Shown here: positions 45,620 through 57,995 of the stretch, in pieces
How the letters are laid out: every line of letters starts with the position of its first letter
Position numbering within the stretch: position 1 is the first letter of the stretch
From: Microvelia longipes
Lineage: Eukaryota > Arthropoda > Insecta > Hemiptera > Veliidae
NCBI GenBank assembly: GCA_018340805.1
Contig: JACMZG010000008.1
Span: 82,365,773 to 82,429,772, forward strand
Length of the DNA: 64,000 nt
Direction: 5' to 3'
Notes under the pieces: model-generated
Seen by the model: the letters and a program-made list of their open reading frames with translations, nothing else
Told to the model about the DNA's origin: nothing
Database searches by the model: none
Program-made: the position numbers and the translations under genes

Positions 45620-48600
45620 ATATAACCGCATGTTAGGCCCCACTCTATTTTGTTTCCTCAAACTCATCAGAGCGCTGATAGACCCTCAACTCACTTCGAA
45701 TACCTCTCTTTAAAAAAATAATTAAGTAGATATAGCGGATAATTAAGAAGTTTGGCGTGTACAGACATCTTTAGAAGTTCAAAACCCTTTATCTGATTTA
45801 AACTATAACTGATCATAGGTTATAAAATCCAACGTTTAGATACATGCCTGAGCTCTTAGTTACTTGCCTCTTTACATTCAACTTTGAATTGATTGTAATA
45901 TCCTTTTCTTACCTGAAATCATAACAAAAAGCAGGTTAAATAAATATATTGTATAATATGGTAAGATGGGTAGTACTAACATATGTTTTTCCTGATCCAC
46001 AGTTACTTATTTGGTAATTACTGATTTAAATTAGTTTAACACTTTTATTCCCATTTTAATAGTTTATTTTTAAAGTAGAAAGAAGGGAGTGTTAAAGGAA
46101 CAAATCGAATATGAATAAGCGTGAAAACCCCTCGGAAATTCTAAAAAAAACTTGAAAAATAAAACTAGAGGGAATAGAATCATAAATTAACTGTTGTTAA
46201 AGCTAGGCAAGGTCACATGACTTGAACTTAAAAAACGATAAAAAGGGTAAACAGAAAGATAAGATTAAAGGCACGATTAAAACTACTTGGCTGCTAATCG
46301 TACTCATTAGTTGTTTTAGTCTTGTCTTAATCGAAAAAAGATTTCTATTGTCTTCAGAGACAAATACACTGGAATTTCTTGGCAAACGTCTGAATCAAGT
46401 TAAAAAACCATGCAGTCTCGTTTTTCTGTGAGGGACTTTCCAAGAAATGGGCTGGGAAATGAGGATTCAAGGGAAAGGACCGAGGGAATTGTTTGTCTTG
46501 AAATGTTGGCTTTAGTTGACTTTGGATGAAGAAAAACTTGGCTACAACAATATCCTTTTACTCTTACTACTATAAACAGCTGATTTCTAACTGACTCGTA
46601 GTTCTGACCCAAAGTTTACCAATGTCGTGGAATTAACTTGATCCTTTAACTTTTTATATTGTGGCCGAAGTACTTCATGTTGTATTTATTGGGGTTGCAC
46701 TCAAATAGTAATAAGTTAAAGCATGTGTCTAGGTATTTTACGTTTCATCCTCTCCCTACCTTTAACTTCATAAAGCAGGAAGTGCCCTCATATGATTTAA
46801 ATCGACAGAGCCAGTTTTCCATCTTTCTGTCATCATAGTTTTTGGATATAATGAATAATAAGCTTTACTTTGACTTCATTGCTGATTTTTACTTACTTCT
46901 TTAAACCCAATAGAGTAGTACTTGTAGAATTATCTTGGGAAGGCTTGAACTGGATGAAGGATTTTAATCAGCACGAAAGCTTTCTCAACTAGTAGAAAAT
47001 TTATTTGTTGTTGCGTAAAACTAGTTTTGCAATTCAGGTAGAATTTAGCTTCTCCAGGATTTAGACTTAAGTCTACTCAAACTCAAATTATGTTTTAAAG
47101 CTTCTCGTGTTATAGAGGTAACGGAGGTTCTGTTGAAGCATTGCAAAAAGTACTTTCTCTAAGTATTTTACTCATGTCTTTATTTGAAAGGATCCTCATG
47201 AGACACCTGAGTTGACAATCTCTAAGGAATACTTTGGAAGTGAAGAGAAGTCCAAGGATTTGCTCCTGTATTCACTTTAAGTTGACGTTTCAAGATCTCT
47301 TTCAACCTCGCATGCAAAAGCATCGAGTTTATTCCCGAGGCGCTGCATATCTTCTACCAAATTTAGATTCTTATCTTTCCTAGTGCAACCATTATTTCGG
47401 TAAAAAGAAGTCAAAAACGTGTATATTTGCCTGGCAATGCAATTTAACTCTACTCCTCTTCTCTATTTACTTTATACTATCACAGATATTTGTCTATGGC
47501 GATTTTTAAACCATTTATCTATTACCAGTTGGAAAGATTTGATTTTTCTTTGGTGTAAGTGATGGAGTTGTGAATTTGGCGAAGACATGTCAAAAATTGA
47601 TTCCATTTATAAAAACCCTCCAATGGAACCACCTTATAAATCTATCAGCTTGCCTGCACTTGACCGAATGTTTACATCTAATGTCATACGCTGCAAATCA
47701 TTGGCAGCAAATTCTAACTTTTCTTCTTTTATAAACCTTGTCATTGGATGTCTATAAGATATTTTTGGTTTTCTTTATACCTAGTGTTGCATAACGTCAC
47801 GTCGTAAAACTTCGAATAACCATAAGCAATGTTTTTATTTTACTGTCGTCTAGGTCTTTTATTAAACGAAAAAGAAAGAATCAGAGATTTGTTTTGTTTT
47901 TACAGCTAACAACAATACAATTGTCAAAGTTTAGTGGACCTAAAAACCACAATGTCTTTATACTTAGTTTTGTTTTACAGCATCTGCTGTGAGTTTTTTA
48001 TTACTGTTGTTTAAGATATGAAAAGTTTTTATATCAAGAGTTTTCCTGCGACCAGGACGTGACCGCAGGCGTTTTCTTTTTATTTCTTTTATAAACCTAA
48101 TATCTTGAGTTATTAGATTTGCTTCTTGAGCGGAATTGGAGCTAGTAAGTCATGACATTGCTTATGAATTTAAGATTATAGAGAATAATGTTAAGTAGTT
48201 TTAGGGGCACTCTAGTCTATAGAAAATTACCTTAAGTGGCTCTATACTATCTACATTTTGCTTAAGGCTATGGCTCGAGTGCTGTCTTATTTTCTTACTA
48301 GCTTGAGCTTCGAGTGCTAACTAACTTTCCACAACCATCAATTCTCTAACTCAATTCTTCATCGGTGAAATCTCGAAATGAAAACAAAGTATCCTACGGT
48401 TTAGGTGTATTTTATCCTCGATTTAGAAAATGGAGAAAGAGAAAAGTTTCTGTTTCTTCTTGTGATATTAACTTTCAGAAGTAAAGTTCTTTTCAAATCT
48501 ACTTCAAGCAATATTTTCAAAATTGTGTTAAATTGAATATTATTACTTCAGTAATCGTATTAGGGCTTTGTAATAAATCGAGAGTAACGGAAAAAGTTTA

Positions 48601-48980
48601 TCAAATAAAATAAACTTAAGCCTGTAATTAATTTTACAGTTTGCGAGGTAATAATATCTCGACAAAACTAATTCAACGCGATACAATGGAATGATGAGAT
48701 CTTTAAAGTCGTGTCCACTTAAGATTAAACTGCGACAACTTCAAGGTAGGAATTATGAAAAGAGATGTAAAACTTAACTTAACTTAACTTTAGTTGTGTG
48801 AATGCTAACAAGTAGAAAATAGTATATTACGCTACTAGGCTGTAAAGTGAGTTCTTTTTTAATCGTGGAATTAAATTTATAATTAAAAATTGCTAAGGTT
48901 GAGAAAAACATAACATTCATGTAGCATATTATGCAATTTTCAGAGGTTGGTGGCAATAAAAAAAAAGAAAAATTTAAAAA
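45620..48980. other. Longest stretch free of recognised repeats
   Basis: About 3.3 kb with near-average composition and no clear repeat, RNA gene or protein domain. Overlapping 60-70-residue frames on both strands near 46,200-46,610 have no recognisable motif. It could be intron or intergenic unique DNA. Confidence 0.45.
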
Positions 48981-48984
48981 CAAA

Positions 48985-49540
48985 AAATCAGGTACGGAGT
49001 ACCTCGAAACTTTTCCTCATTGCATCGGATTAACTACGCTCATCCACCCTACTTCGTACCCGCTTCGCTCGTCCTCAGATAATAAATACGTTCGTTTCAT
49101 TCCTAGCGGTCACCCATCTAGGCCACAGACAACGCTTAATGCTGCTTAACATTTGCTAACTTCAAGTAATAGATACATTTGTCATATTGAATTAAAACTT
49201 AGTTGAATTATTTATTACGTAATGGAATATCAACTCAAATGGATCGTTTGCCAATTCTTATTTCAATTTTTTTAAAAAACGCCAATTTTTTCTTCAATTT
49301 TTTTTCTCAACTCATTTGACAGAAATTGAACTTATGCTGATAATGAGATGCAACTTAAAAATAAAAGCCCATGTGTGCAGTATAACGATTAAAACAAAGG
49401 TTCCCGGACTAGATTCGAACAATGAATCTAGTCTACGTAATCGATATAAGTTTTAGCTAATTTTATAGGCTCCAAAATTCCTATGTCATAGTGCCTCTAA
49501 AAATTGTTTTTCCATACCAGGCTCCTTAAATTAGAATTAT
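48985..49540 (-). repeat. 5S-like dispersed repeat
   Basis: It begins AATCAGGTACGGAGTACCTCG and retains one module and the 5S-like block at about 49,105-49,152 (TAGCGGTCACCCATCTAGGC, AACGCTTAATGCTGCTTAAC). The 5' part is diverged after 49,340. Confidence 0.8.
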
Positions 49541-50189
49541 TATAATTTGTCTTTAATTTTACTTTGCTCTGCTGGTTAACAGCACTTCCACTTAAGTCAA
49601 TAAAGTGGAAGTAATTCCACCCAGCCCATTTAATTAAAAATGAATTTGTTCATGGAATTTAAGTTTTCCTGTAGTTTGCGAAGTTTTGAGAGGTAGTGGG
49701 TTTCAAAGTCTTCCTTCAACGCCCACTGGTAAGTATGAAGGGCTTAAGAGTATAGAAATGAAAGTTAAGGTAGAAGCTTATACATGATACTATTGCGTGG
49801 GCGGAAGCAGCCCTACAAATTAGCGTAGATGTAAGCTTCTCATGTAGCCACCTGATTCTTCGAGACGTCTCCTTACTGCCATCTCCATGCATGTCTCAGC
49901 TTAACAGTACAACGGTACTTGCTTTGTTAAGCAAAGAATTTAGGTTTCTTTCACATTATTTACCACACCTACGCAATGGAAATTCCTAAGGAAATCTACT
50001 TAACATTTATATGACACTTGCACAAGAAAGGACTAAAAATAGTCCTTTCTATGTCAAGGAAGGACTAAAAACACCAGCGTACTCTATAGAACTCATTTTA
50101 AAATAACTTTTTTCGACAAATCTGTAAGTCAGAGATGAGGTCGAGTTTTGTTAGGATCAGAAACCTTCGAAACCATTCTTTTCCTTAAT

Positions 50190-50525
50190 TATTATTTTTT
50201 ACTTTTCCATACCTGCTATTGTTGGTATCAGGAAAAGTATAGTGTACACCAAGTTTTCAGTATAATTATCCGTTTCAGGCATTTTCATGACGTTCTGAGT
50301 GGTTTTCATCTTGCTGTCTGTCTGTGTGTGTTTCAAGCATAACTCCCGCTGTGTTTATAGAGAGCTAAAACTTGGCACAAATGTCCGACTGGATAAAAGT
50401 CAGACATAGGACAATTATGACATTCTGAGGACAAGTGAAGCGATTCTGATGTTAAAACATCCCAGAATTGAGATAATCATTTTATTCTGAGGTTGCGCGT
50501 AGTGACACCGAATTTATTATTTTTA
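50190..50525 (+). repeat. 5S-like dispersed repeat, short diverged copy
   Basis: The start CTTTTCCATACCTGC, TCCGTTTCAGGCATTTTC, then a jump to GAGGACAAGTGAAGCGATTC. The middle and the 5S-like block are deleted. Confidence 0.6.
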
Positions 50526-50639
50526 TAAAGTTAAAATTTAAATTAATTTTGTAAAATTATTTAAAAAAAAAATTCTTTTCCTTGCCTGAACCATAGTTTT
50601 TGTATACTTTTTGCAACAATCCTGCTCAGCTAGGAAGGG

Positions 50640-51500
50640 ACCCCCCCCCCCTAAGTAGCCATAGGCATGGCTACCCCCATGCCTATAGTATAAATATGGA
50701 ATAATAAAAAGGCCCCAGGAGGGTTTGGCCTAAAAGAGCCCAAACCTACATCTTTAGGGGCGCAATGGGGGGAAAGGGGGTCGAGGGGTCTACTTTTAAC
50801 TGGAGCAGTATTAATGATTAAAGGAAGCTTCATTTAATTTATTTAATTTAATATTAAATAAAATTAAATCAAATGAAATTATTTCATTTTAATAAATTAA
50901 AATAAACTTAAATTAATAATATAAATAAGTAAGTATCAAATAAACTTAAATACAATACAAATTAAATAGTAAAATTTAAAAACAATGAGGTAAGACTTAA
51001 GTTTAACCATTTAAATGTATTATTTAATTAATCTATTTTACGCTAAATCTCTGGGGAGGGCTCCCTATGGCCCTCAACCGTCTTCCGTATGGGTCCAGGT
51101 TTAAAGAATAGGGCCCTTAAAAGGTACTTAAAAATATCAATATCTAAGGCCCTTTTTTACTGCTTTAGGGCCCTGACCAAAAAATGTATGGGCCATTATT
51201 GGCTCTAGTGTGGGGCCTTTAACGGTCTAGGTATAATACATAGGGGTCATAAAGATCTAAAATTTAGAATATATTTTTAATTTCTTAAATACATGAATAT
51301 CTAGAGCCCTTATATGCTGCTACAGACCCTGATCATTTATGCTAGTGCTCTTTTTTGGCCCTAGTCTTCCGTACAGGGCCCTTCAAGGTCCAGGTTAAAT
51401 AAATATAGACCTTAACGACCCTAGATTGAAAACATTTGTCTCTTGAAGCTCTTAAAGCCCTACCTTAGTGTATTGGGCCCCTTGGCCTCGTTATGCCCAT
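50640..51500. repeat. Diverged long tandem units with GGGCCCT motifs
   Basis: Between about 51,060 and 51,490 a unit of very roughly 170 bp (AGGTCCAGGTTTAAAGAATA, GGGCCCTTAAAAGG, TGCTTTAGGGCCCTGACC) appears 2-3 times in diverged form. A run of 10 Cs lies at 50,641-50,650. No gene is recognised. Confidence 0.5.
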
Positions 51501-52445
51501 AGGCGTTATGCATTTATCACATAATTCTAATACATAAATATATATGTTATAAGTTTAAAAATATTTAATGTTTTTATATTCTTTTTCAATTTTCTTTGTT
51601 TTTTGTTTTTTTAAATAATTTTTATTTCTCAATAGTGTTACAATTTTTACATACATTAGTTTTGTTTTTAGACTATATTATATTATTCATATGATTTTAG
51701 AGTTACAAATTACAGTAACTTTTAATTATATCAATAATACATTTTTGACTGAGGTGAACGCCCCAAAAAGCATAAGGCTTAAACTAGGGGGCGGCCGCTA
51801 TGTATAATATTTTTCTATATATGTTTTCAGTACTATGCATTTTTATACAAATATATTTTCCTTTATATTTGTATAAAAAGAGGTTTTGTTTATTTTTCAA
51901 TATTTAACACAATGATTAAAGTTAAACTAAATGATTAGATTGTAAATATGATATTGCAATATATCATATAAATATAATAGGCAGTCATTCTAGATTTGAT
52001 AATCTATATTATTTAATAATATAAATATTTTATTAATTCTTACACTTATTTAAACCTAAGCTTCTTTATTATTTAAACTTTATTCGTTTTTTTTTTGGCT
52101 GAGGGGCCCAAGGAGGGCTGCCGCCCTCGCCTTTACTTGCCAGTCCGCCCCTGTAGGTAGTGTATCGTCTCTTTCTTATTTTAGTATAATTAAGACATAT
52201 TAGCACGATCTTATAGGATGATGCCCATAATAACATTACAATGAACAAAACCAAGCTTAATTAATACCTTAGCTCTCTGACTATCAAACTTTAAATATTC
52301 ATGACGGTCAAGGTGACGGTTATAGCGCGTTATGACAGCTGACAGACAGCGTATTGACAGCTTATTGACGCGCGTCAGTGCCGCATGAAACTATTAAACT
52401 TATTCAGCGGAAATCATTATAGCAACTTATTTATTGCAACTCATT
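51500..52445. other. AT-rich stretch, two GC-rich patches
   Basis: GC-rich patches at 51,755-51,805 and 52,095-52,160 (GAGGGGCCCAAGGAGGGCTG, CCAGTCCGCCCCTGTAGG) look like edges of unidentified repeats. No gene. Confidence 0.4.
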
Positions 52446-52449
52446 CTTT

Positions 52450-52830
52450 ATTGTTTTACTTTTCCTACAAAAAGTATTGTGTTTGTACTGAAGAATAGTG
52501 TTTTTATGTGTTGTTAAGACCTATCTACGGTTTTACTTAGATCATATGAGTTAAGTTGCATCGAGCGGGGAGCCTGGATGTTAACCAATAAGAATAAAAC
52601 GAATGAATTCACTGCCTGAAGACGAGTTTTCGTATACATTTAGTGAATTTTATAATCTGAGGACGAAGGAGCGAGTCTGAAGACGTGTTTCTGTATACAT
52701 TTAGTGAATTTTATAATCTGAGGACGAGCGAAACGAGCTCAAAGTAGTGAGGGTGAGAGTAGCGAATGCGACACGATGAAGAAAAGTTCCGAGGTATTCC
52801 GTACACGATTATTGTTCTGACGATTATTGG
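52450..52830 (+). repeat. 5S-like dispersed repeat, internally deleted, with duplicated module
   Basis: Short 5' part, a diverged 5S-like block (GTTAAGTTGCATCGAGCGGG at about 52,552), then the module region TATACATTTAGTGAATTTTA..CTGAGGACGA duplicated in tandem (period about 67 bp), then the end motif. Confidence 0.75.
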
Positions 52831-52954
52831 CTTGCAAAATTCAAAGTAATAATTTAAATTTAACTATAAATTATTAATGTGAAACATATAGGTCCTAAAA
52901 TTTTTAAAAAATAATTGCTCACAAACTGCATATAAATAAAGTTATTTCTATATG

Positions 52955-53135
52955 CTAAGGGCGAGCGTAGCCTGGTGATGAAAAGTTCCATGGTACCCCA
53001 TACCTGATTTTTTACCCTACCGTATAAAGCAAAATTTCAAAATCATAAAACTTCAGATTTTATATTCTGAGGACGAGCAAATCGAGGTAAGGAGTGGGGA
53101 TGAGCGTTCCAAATCATCCAATAAGAGGTGAGTCA
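52955..53135 (+). repeat. Two 5S-like repeat end fragments in tandem
   Basis: Fragments at 52,955-53,016 (AGGGCGAGCGTAGCCTGGTG, CCATACCTGATTTTT) and 53,055-53,135 (CTGAGGACGAGCAAATCGAGG). Confidence 0.65.
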
Positions 53136-53247
53136 TTAACCCTAAATAATATAAAAAATTATTACAGTCCTATAAATTTAAAAAAATTATAGAACGCAGA
53201 AAAATGTTTACGATCGGTTTGTGATTTGGCACGCACAGTCATATTTT

Positions 53248-54034
53248 TACTTTTCCTCATTTATACCGTAGGTATATAGGAGAAGTATTGTGTTGGCGAA
53301 AAAATCCGGAAACGGGATGTTACTCGAAATTATTCGCTTCAGGCGTTTTTAAGGTTTCCTGAGTGGTTTTCGCGAAGTTGTCTGTCTGTATGTGTGAGTG
53401 TGTTTGTTATCATCGTAGCGCCAAGGATATTTATGCTAGAGTTGAAATTTCGTATAAAAATCAGTCTACCGCCGTAGTTGTGCTATTCGGAAAATATTTT
53501 TTTATGAGGTCATTAACCCGCGATAATGAATCAGCAAAAATTTCGAAAATTCATAAAACACGGAAACATAATAAAATTTGATTGAAATTTGGCATGCTGT
53601 TGTCATATATAAGACTAACATATGTGCTAAGTTTCATCTCATTATCAGCTTTAGTTCAATATTTATCGAATGATTTGTATAAGTTTTAAAAAATTTTAAC
53701 AAATCGGAAAATAATCCAATTTGGTTAAAATTTAGTACAAGTGTATCCCTTGATGTAATAAATAAGTGTACTAATTATCGTTATAATACATCAAGTGTAG
53801 TCATGATTTTTGGTGGAACATAAAAGACAGTGCCTGGTTAAATGACCACTGGGAATGAAACGGATGTATTAACTATCTGAGGACGAGTGAAGCGAGTCCG
53901 AAGACGTGTTGCAGTATAAATGTAAAGACTTGAACTTCTGAGGACGAGCGAAGCGAGTCCGAAACTAGAGGATGAGCGTAGCGAATCCGATGTAATGAGG
54001 AAAAGTTCCCAGGTACCCCTACCCGATTTTTTAA
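53248..54034 (+). repeat. 5S-like dispersed repeat, full length reference copy
   Basis: The best complete copy (about 787 bp). Imperfect palindromic start 53,248-53,290; GTGTGAGTGTGTTTGTTATC; TGAGGTCATTAACCCG near 53,510; the 5S-like block at about 53,815-53,868 (CTGGTTAAATGACCACTGGG); module 1 at 53,876-53,902 and module 2 at 53,937-53,963 (CTGAGGACGAG..AAGCGAGTCCGAA); hairpin 3 at 53,971-53,990 (GGATGAGCGTAGCGAATCC); end motif with inverse GGTACC-type bases and a T6 run at 54,029-54,034 that could stop Pol III. Codes for no protein. Confidence 0.9.
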
Positions 54035-54039
54035 ATTAA

Positions 54040-55300
54040 ATGTAGTCAAGTTATATTGACTATTGATCATATAATAATGTATTGTGTATTTATGTCAATA
54101 GAAATATTTCTTGTTTTTGTTTAAAATCCATATGGACTTCTGCAGACATTAACAGAGGATTTAAAACCTTTAGTGATAAATAAAACAAACCCGACTTTAA
54201 ATGAATTTGAGATAAATTAATAAAGTAATTTAAAAAGGTAAGGAGTTGCAAGACTGGAAGTGGTTTGCAAGGATGGGTTAGGTGTGGAGGTGGTAAGCCT
54301 GTCTAAGGCGGACATGAGTCTCGGCGGCTTTCTTCTTATGTGTCTTATCCTATCATCTTCAAACAATTAAGGGTATGCCATTAGTAACAGGTTCGCGTCT
54401 TTATGAGTTATTCTTTAATTAAGAAAAGGAAAGACGAGATCTTAATAAATAATGAAATACTGCAGACTGTAAGACATGCAGTACAACATTTGATTAAAAT
54501 AAAATAATTGTTACATGTAATTATTGATTCTTGCATTAGTATTCTGTTAATGTTCTATATATTTTTTTTTAATTTGGTCAATACATTGGTTTGTAAACAT
54601 GTGTCAACGCTATAAAGAAGAAGGAAATATTTTATAGGGGTTTTAAAATCTTTAATTTTGAAATATAACGGATTGGATTATTTTAATTTTGTTTATGATT
54701 TTCAGAAAGATTATATTTTGATTTGCTCATGAATTTTCCGGGAGAAAAATCCATGAAACCGTTTTCTTATAAATCCATGCGTTGGGAATTTATTTTAATT
54801 TTGAGTAAGAAACCTTCTTTAATTTCTTCGATAAATCTTGATTCTTCTTTATACAAAAACTGGTGAACTTGAATTACAGATTTTTGGTACCCGTCTCATT
54901 TCCTTCTTTTCAACAGCAATAACATGTATATTTTATTTTACTTTTATAAACAGAAAGAACTACTATGCTATGTTTGTTTTCTTATTTTGTCAATTAGACG
55001 TATTATATTTTCCGATTGTTGTTCTCAGTGAACTTAACCAAGTACGTTTATTTTTTAATTTTTCTGTAAAGGTTTCAGAGCAAGATTCAGACAATATGAA
55101 TGGGGCCCTTATTTTTGGTTTTTAGACGAAGGGAGCAGATCTCAGATACCTATCTGCATCTTCAATCTGCCCCATTTATTAAAACAATATACCTTAAGAA
55201 CCTTACCCCATACCCGACCATAGCTAGCCACCTTCTTAATCTTTTCCTTGGAAAGAAAAGGTTACAATCTAATATATTGTACACAAACAGAATACTAATG
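54040..55300. other. Non-coding stretch
   Basis: The 95-residue and 81-residue plus-strand frames at 54,838-55,345 overlap each other and have no recognisable domain. I do not call them as genes. Confidence 0.4.
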
Positions 55301-55304
55301 CAAA

Positions 55305-55912
55305 AAAATAATAGTTATATCAGTCTAAAAAATGAATATAGTTAAATCAGTCGGAATGAATAATAGTTAAATCAGTCTAAATTAAATTAATAATATTTAA
55401 AAATCAGTGAATAAAATAAATAATAGCTAAATCAGTCTGAATAAAATGAATAATAGTTATATCAGTGTCTAAAAAAATGAATAATAGTTAATCAGTCGGA
55501 ATAAAATGAATAATAGTTAAATCAGTCTGAATAAAATTAATAATATTTAAAAATTAGTCTGAATAAAATAAATAATAGTTAAACAGTCTGATAAACAAAT
55601 AATAGCTAAATCGTCTGAATAAAAGAATAATAGTTAAATCAGTCTAAATAAATGAATAAAGTTATATCAGCTAAATAAAATGAATAATAGTTAAATCAGT
55701 CGGAATAAAATTAATAATAGTTAAATCAGTCTGAATAAAATTAATAATATTTAAAAATTAGTCTGAATAAAATAAATAATAGTTAAATCAGTCTGAATAA
55801 AATAAATAATAGCTAAATCAGTCTGAATAAATGAATAATAGTTAAATCAGTCTGAATAAATGAATAATAGTTAAATCAGTCTGAATAAAATGAGTTATAG
55901 TTAATTGAGTGA
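55305..55912. repeat. About 29-bp minisatellite, about 20 copies
   Basis: The unit is AATAATAGTTAAATCAGTC then TGAATAAAAT, with many one-base indels. The array ends about 100 bp before the PLE insertion. Confidence 0.95.
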
Positions 55913-56017
55913 ATTAAATATTATTCAGATGATAAGGCAGATTTAAGTATGGTAAATGATGGGTAAAATACTCGGAATCGTACGTGTTACAAAATACTGA
56001 CTGACGTACAAAAGAAC

Positions 56018-56029
56018 AAAGTCAAGAGA
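56018..56029 (+). repeat. Target-site duplication, left copy
   Basis: AAAGTCAAGAGA, repeated exactly at 59,683-59,694, on either side of the PLE pair. Confidence 0.8.
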
Positions 56030-56082
56030 TCAATAAAACGCTGAACTGTGGAGTAAATGATTAAATATAAACAACAGTCTCT

Positions 56083-56165
56083 CCACTAAATGTAAAATTT
56101 ATTTACAGAGCCGGCTTTCAACTGTAAACAGCCATCATCAGTGCCTACAAACAATGTAAAAGATA
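56083..56165 (-). ncRNA. Hammerhead-ribozyme-like motif of left PLE copy
   Basis: Identical in sequence to the right-end motif (see 59,590-59,650). The CTGATGA core is at 56,141-56,135 on the minus strand and the predicted cleavage falls between 56,108 and 56,107. Confidence 0.65.
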
Positions 56166-56301
56166 AATAAAATAAAATAATAATGTAACAATACAACCAA
56201 AATAAACAAAAGTACAAGTCAAAAAATAAAAGAAATACAAATAAAAATAAACAAAAAAGAACATACCGGTGAGGTGCGAAAAAGGTTAAAAATTAAACAG
56301 T

Positions 56302-57985
56302 ATGTTTCATTTGAGACAGAGGTTTAAATCTGACTGGGGGTCTAGGAGCGTTAGCCAGCGTTCGCATAACTACAGACGCCGCCCCATTTCCCCCGTTTTA
56401 TTGAGTAACTTGTCTCCTAGATTCTCTTTGTTCCTCAGGATCTCCAGACTTTCCAAAGAGGTCATCTTACCTCCTTTAGGCAGCACATGCAATAGAGCAA
56501 CTTCATGCGCTCCTGAAGTATGATTCTCTTCAGTAACGTGCTTATAAAAACTACTTGCTTTTTGAGACAAGTGTTCGGCAAATCTGGTGATACACCGTCT
56601 CCCGGTCTGCCCTGTGTAACATGAACCACATTCCCCGCATTTGATCGTGTAAACACCAGATTTATCGGCCATATTTATAGGGTCTTTACAACGTGAAAAG
56701 CATTACGTAAAGAGTGAATAATTCTTAAAACCGACGTTGCGGCCATTGTGCTTTATTACTTTGCCTATTTGCTCAGAAATACGTCCGATGTATGGTAGTG
56801 ATCTCCAAGGAAGAACTGATGGTTGTACGCTGTCTCTATTAACACTATTATGAATAACATCTAGAGCTTTTTTACGCTGCCTCTTACCTATTATTTATTA
56901 ATTAAATTAGAGTCCGTAACCGTTAGAAGTAGCAATTTGGCGAATAATATTAATCTCTTTGTTATATTCTGCATCACTTAAAGGCGTTCTTAATAAGCGA
57001 CTAATAAAAGCATTAAAAGAAGCCATTTTTTGGGCCCACGGATGTTGTGAAGTGGCAGGGATAATGGTGTCTGTAGTAGTTGGCTTCCGATAAATACCAA
57101 ATTCCAATTTGCTATCGACTTTCTTAACAGTGAGATCTAAATAGTTTAAGCAGTCATTCTCTTCTATTTCAAAAGTAAACTTAATGTTAGGGTAGCAGCT
57201 ATTCATATATTTTACAAATTCTGTAAGTTCGACCTTTGTACCCGACCAAATGCAGAAAATGTCATCGACGTACCTGCACCATTTTATAATATGTTTTCGA
57301 AATTTATTATCTCGGTGTAAAATAAATTCCTTATAAAAATAATGGAGGAAGACTTCTGAACATAATCCAGAAAGAGGCGCTCCCATGGCTAAACCGTTTT
57401 GACCTTCATAAAAGAGACCATCAAATTGAAAATAGTTCTGTTTTAAGCAAACATCTATCAAAGAGATTAGTTCTTGAACTACAGGTTCTTCGATGTTAGC
57501 TTTACGAAGGACCCCCGTTAACAGTTTTATACATATGTTAGGGTCAATACTAGTATACAAGTCAACTATATCAAAAGATACTAGTGAGGCTCCTTTCGAG
57601 ATATTGACATCACGTATTTTGTTGATAAAGAATGTAGAGTTAGGTACAGAGTCAATTGCTATAAAATTAGTTAATTCCTTAAATTTATTATTTAAAAACT
57701 TTGCTAACTTTTCACATGCGGATTCACAATTAGAGACAACTGGACGGATAGGAATACCAGGCTTATGGATTTTAGGTGCACCGTATAGTCTGGGGGCTCT
57801 GGGATTCATAGCTATTAATCTATTCTTGTGAAAAGCGTTAGTAAATAAAAACTTAGTATCTTCAAGAGCAGAGCGTACTTTAAGTTGACATTCTTCTGTA
57901 GGGTCGGCATCTAAAGTTTTAAATTTGTGTTTTTGAAGGAAGTTTTTAACTTTAGAAATATACTGACATTTTTCTATGACGATTG
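56302..57985 (-). pseudogene. PLE reverse transcriptase / GIY-YIG endonuclease, left copy, 5' truncated
   Basis: Reverse transcriptase plus C-terminal endonuclease of a Penelope-like element. In-frame coding starts at the junction near 57,980. Counting from the Met at 57,809, the 300-residue frame has an RPVVS block (22-26), FDIVDLYT with a catalytic Asp (79-86), MGAPLSG (142-148) and YVDD (180-183). Relative to the right copy there is an extra base near 56,914 and a missing base near 56,895; the shifted stretch contains the stop at 56,907. A further in-frame TAA lies near 56,705. The GIY-YIG domain then reads on from 56,672. The N-terminal part is absent. Role: target-primed reverse transcription. 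Confidence 0.9.
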
Positions 57986-57995
57986 GTATTTGGTA
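57986..57995. other. Junction of the two PLE arms
   Basis: GGTATTTGGTATT spans the switch from the left copy to the inverse right copy. The short TGGTATT repeat could reflect microhomology at the join. Confidence 0.7.

Noticed and set aside
46200..46612. Overlapping frames on both strands as a host gene
   Set aside because: They are short, with no recognisable domain, splice-linked neighbour or compositional signal.
51785..51800. Cloning-vector junction suggested by a GCGGCCGC site
   Set aside because: Flanks on both sides are ordinary AT-rich genomic sequence with no vector-like DNA.
53876..53963. Hammerhead ribozymes in the CTGAGGA..CGAAG modules of the 5S-like repeat
   Set aside because: The covarying stem GGAC/GTCC uses the G8-A9 core bases, the base after GAA is G and not A, and no stem III/cleavage triplet is consistent across copies. 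Kept only as hairpin modules.
57493..57831. 112-residue plus-strand frame
   Set aside because: It is the antisense of the PLE reverse transcriptase.
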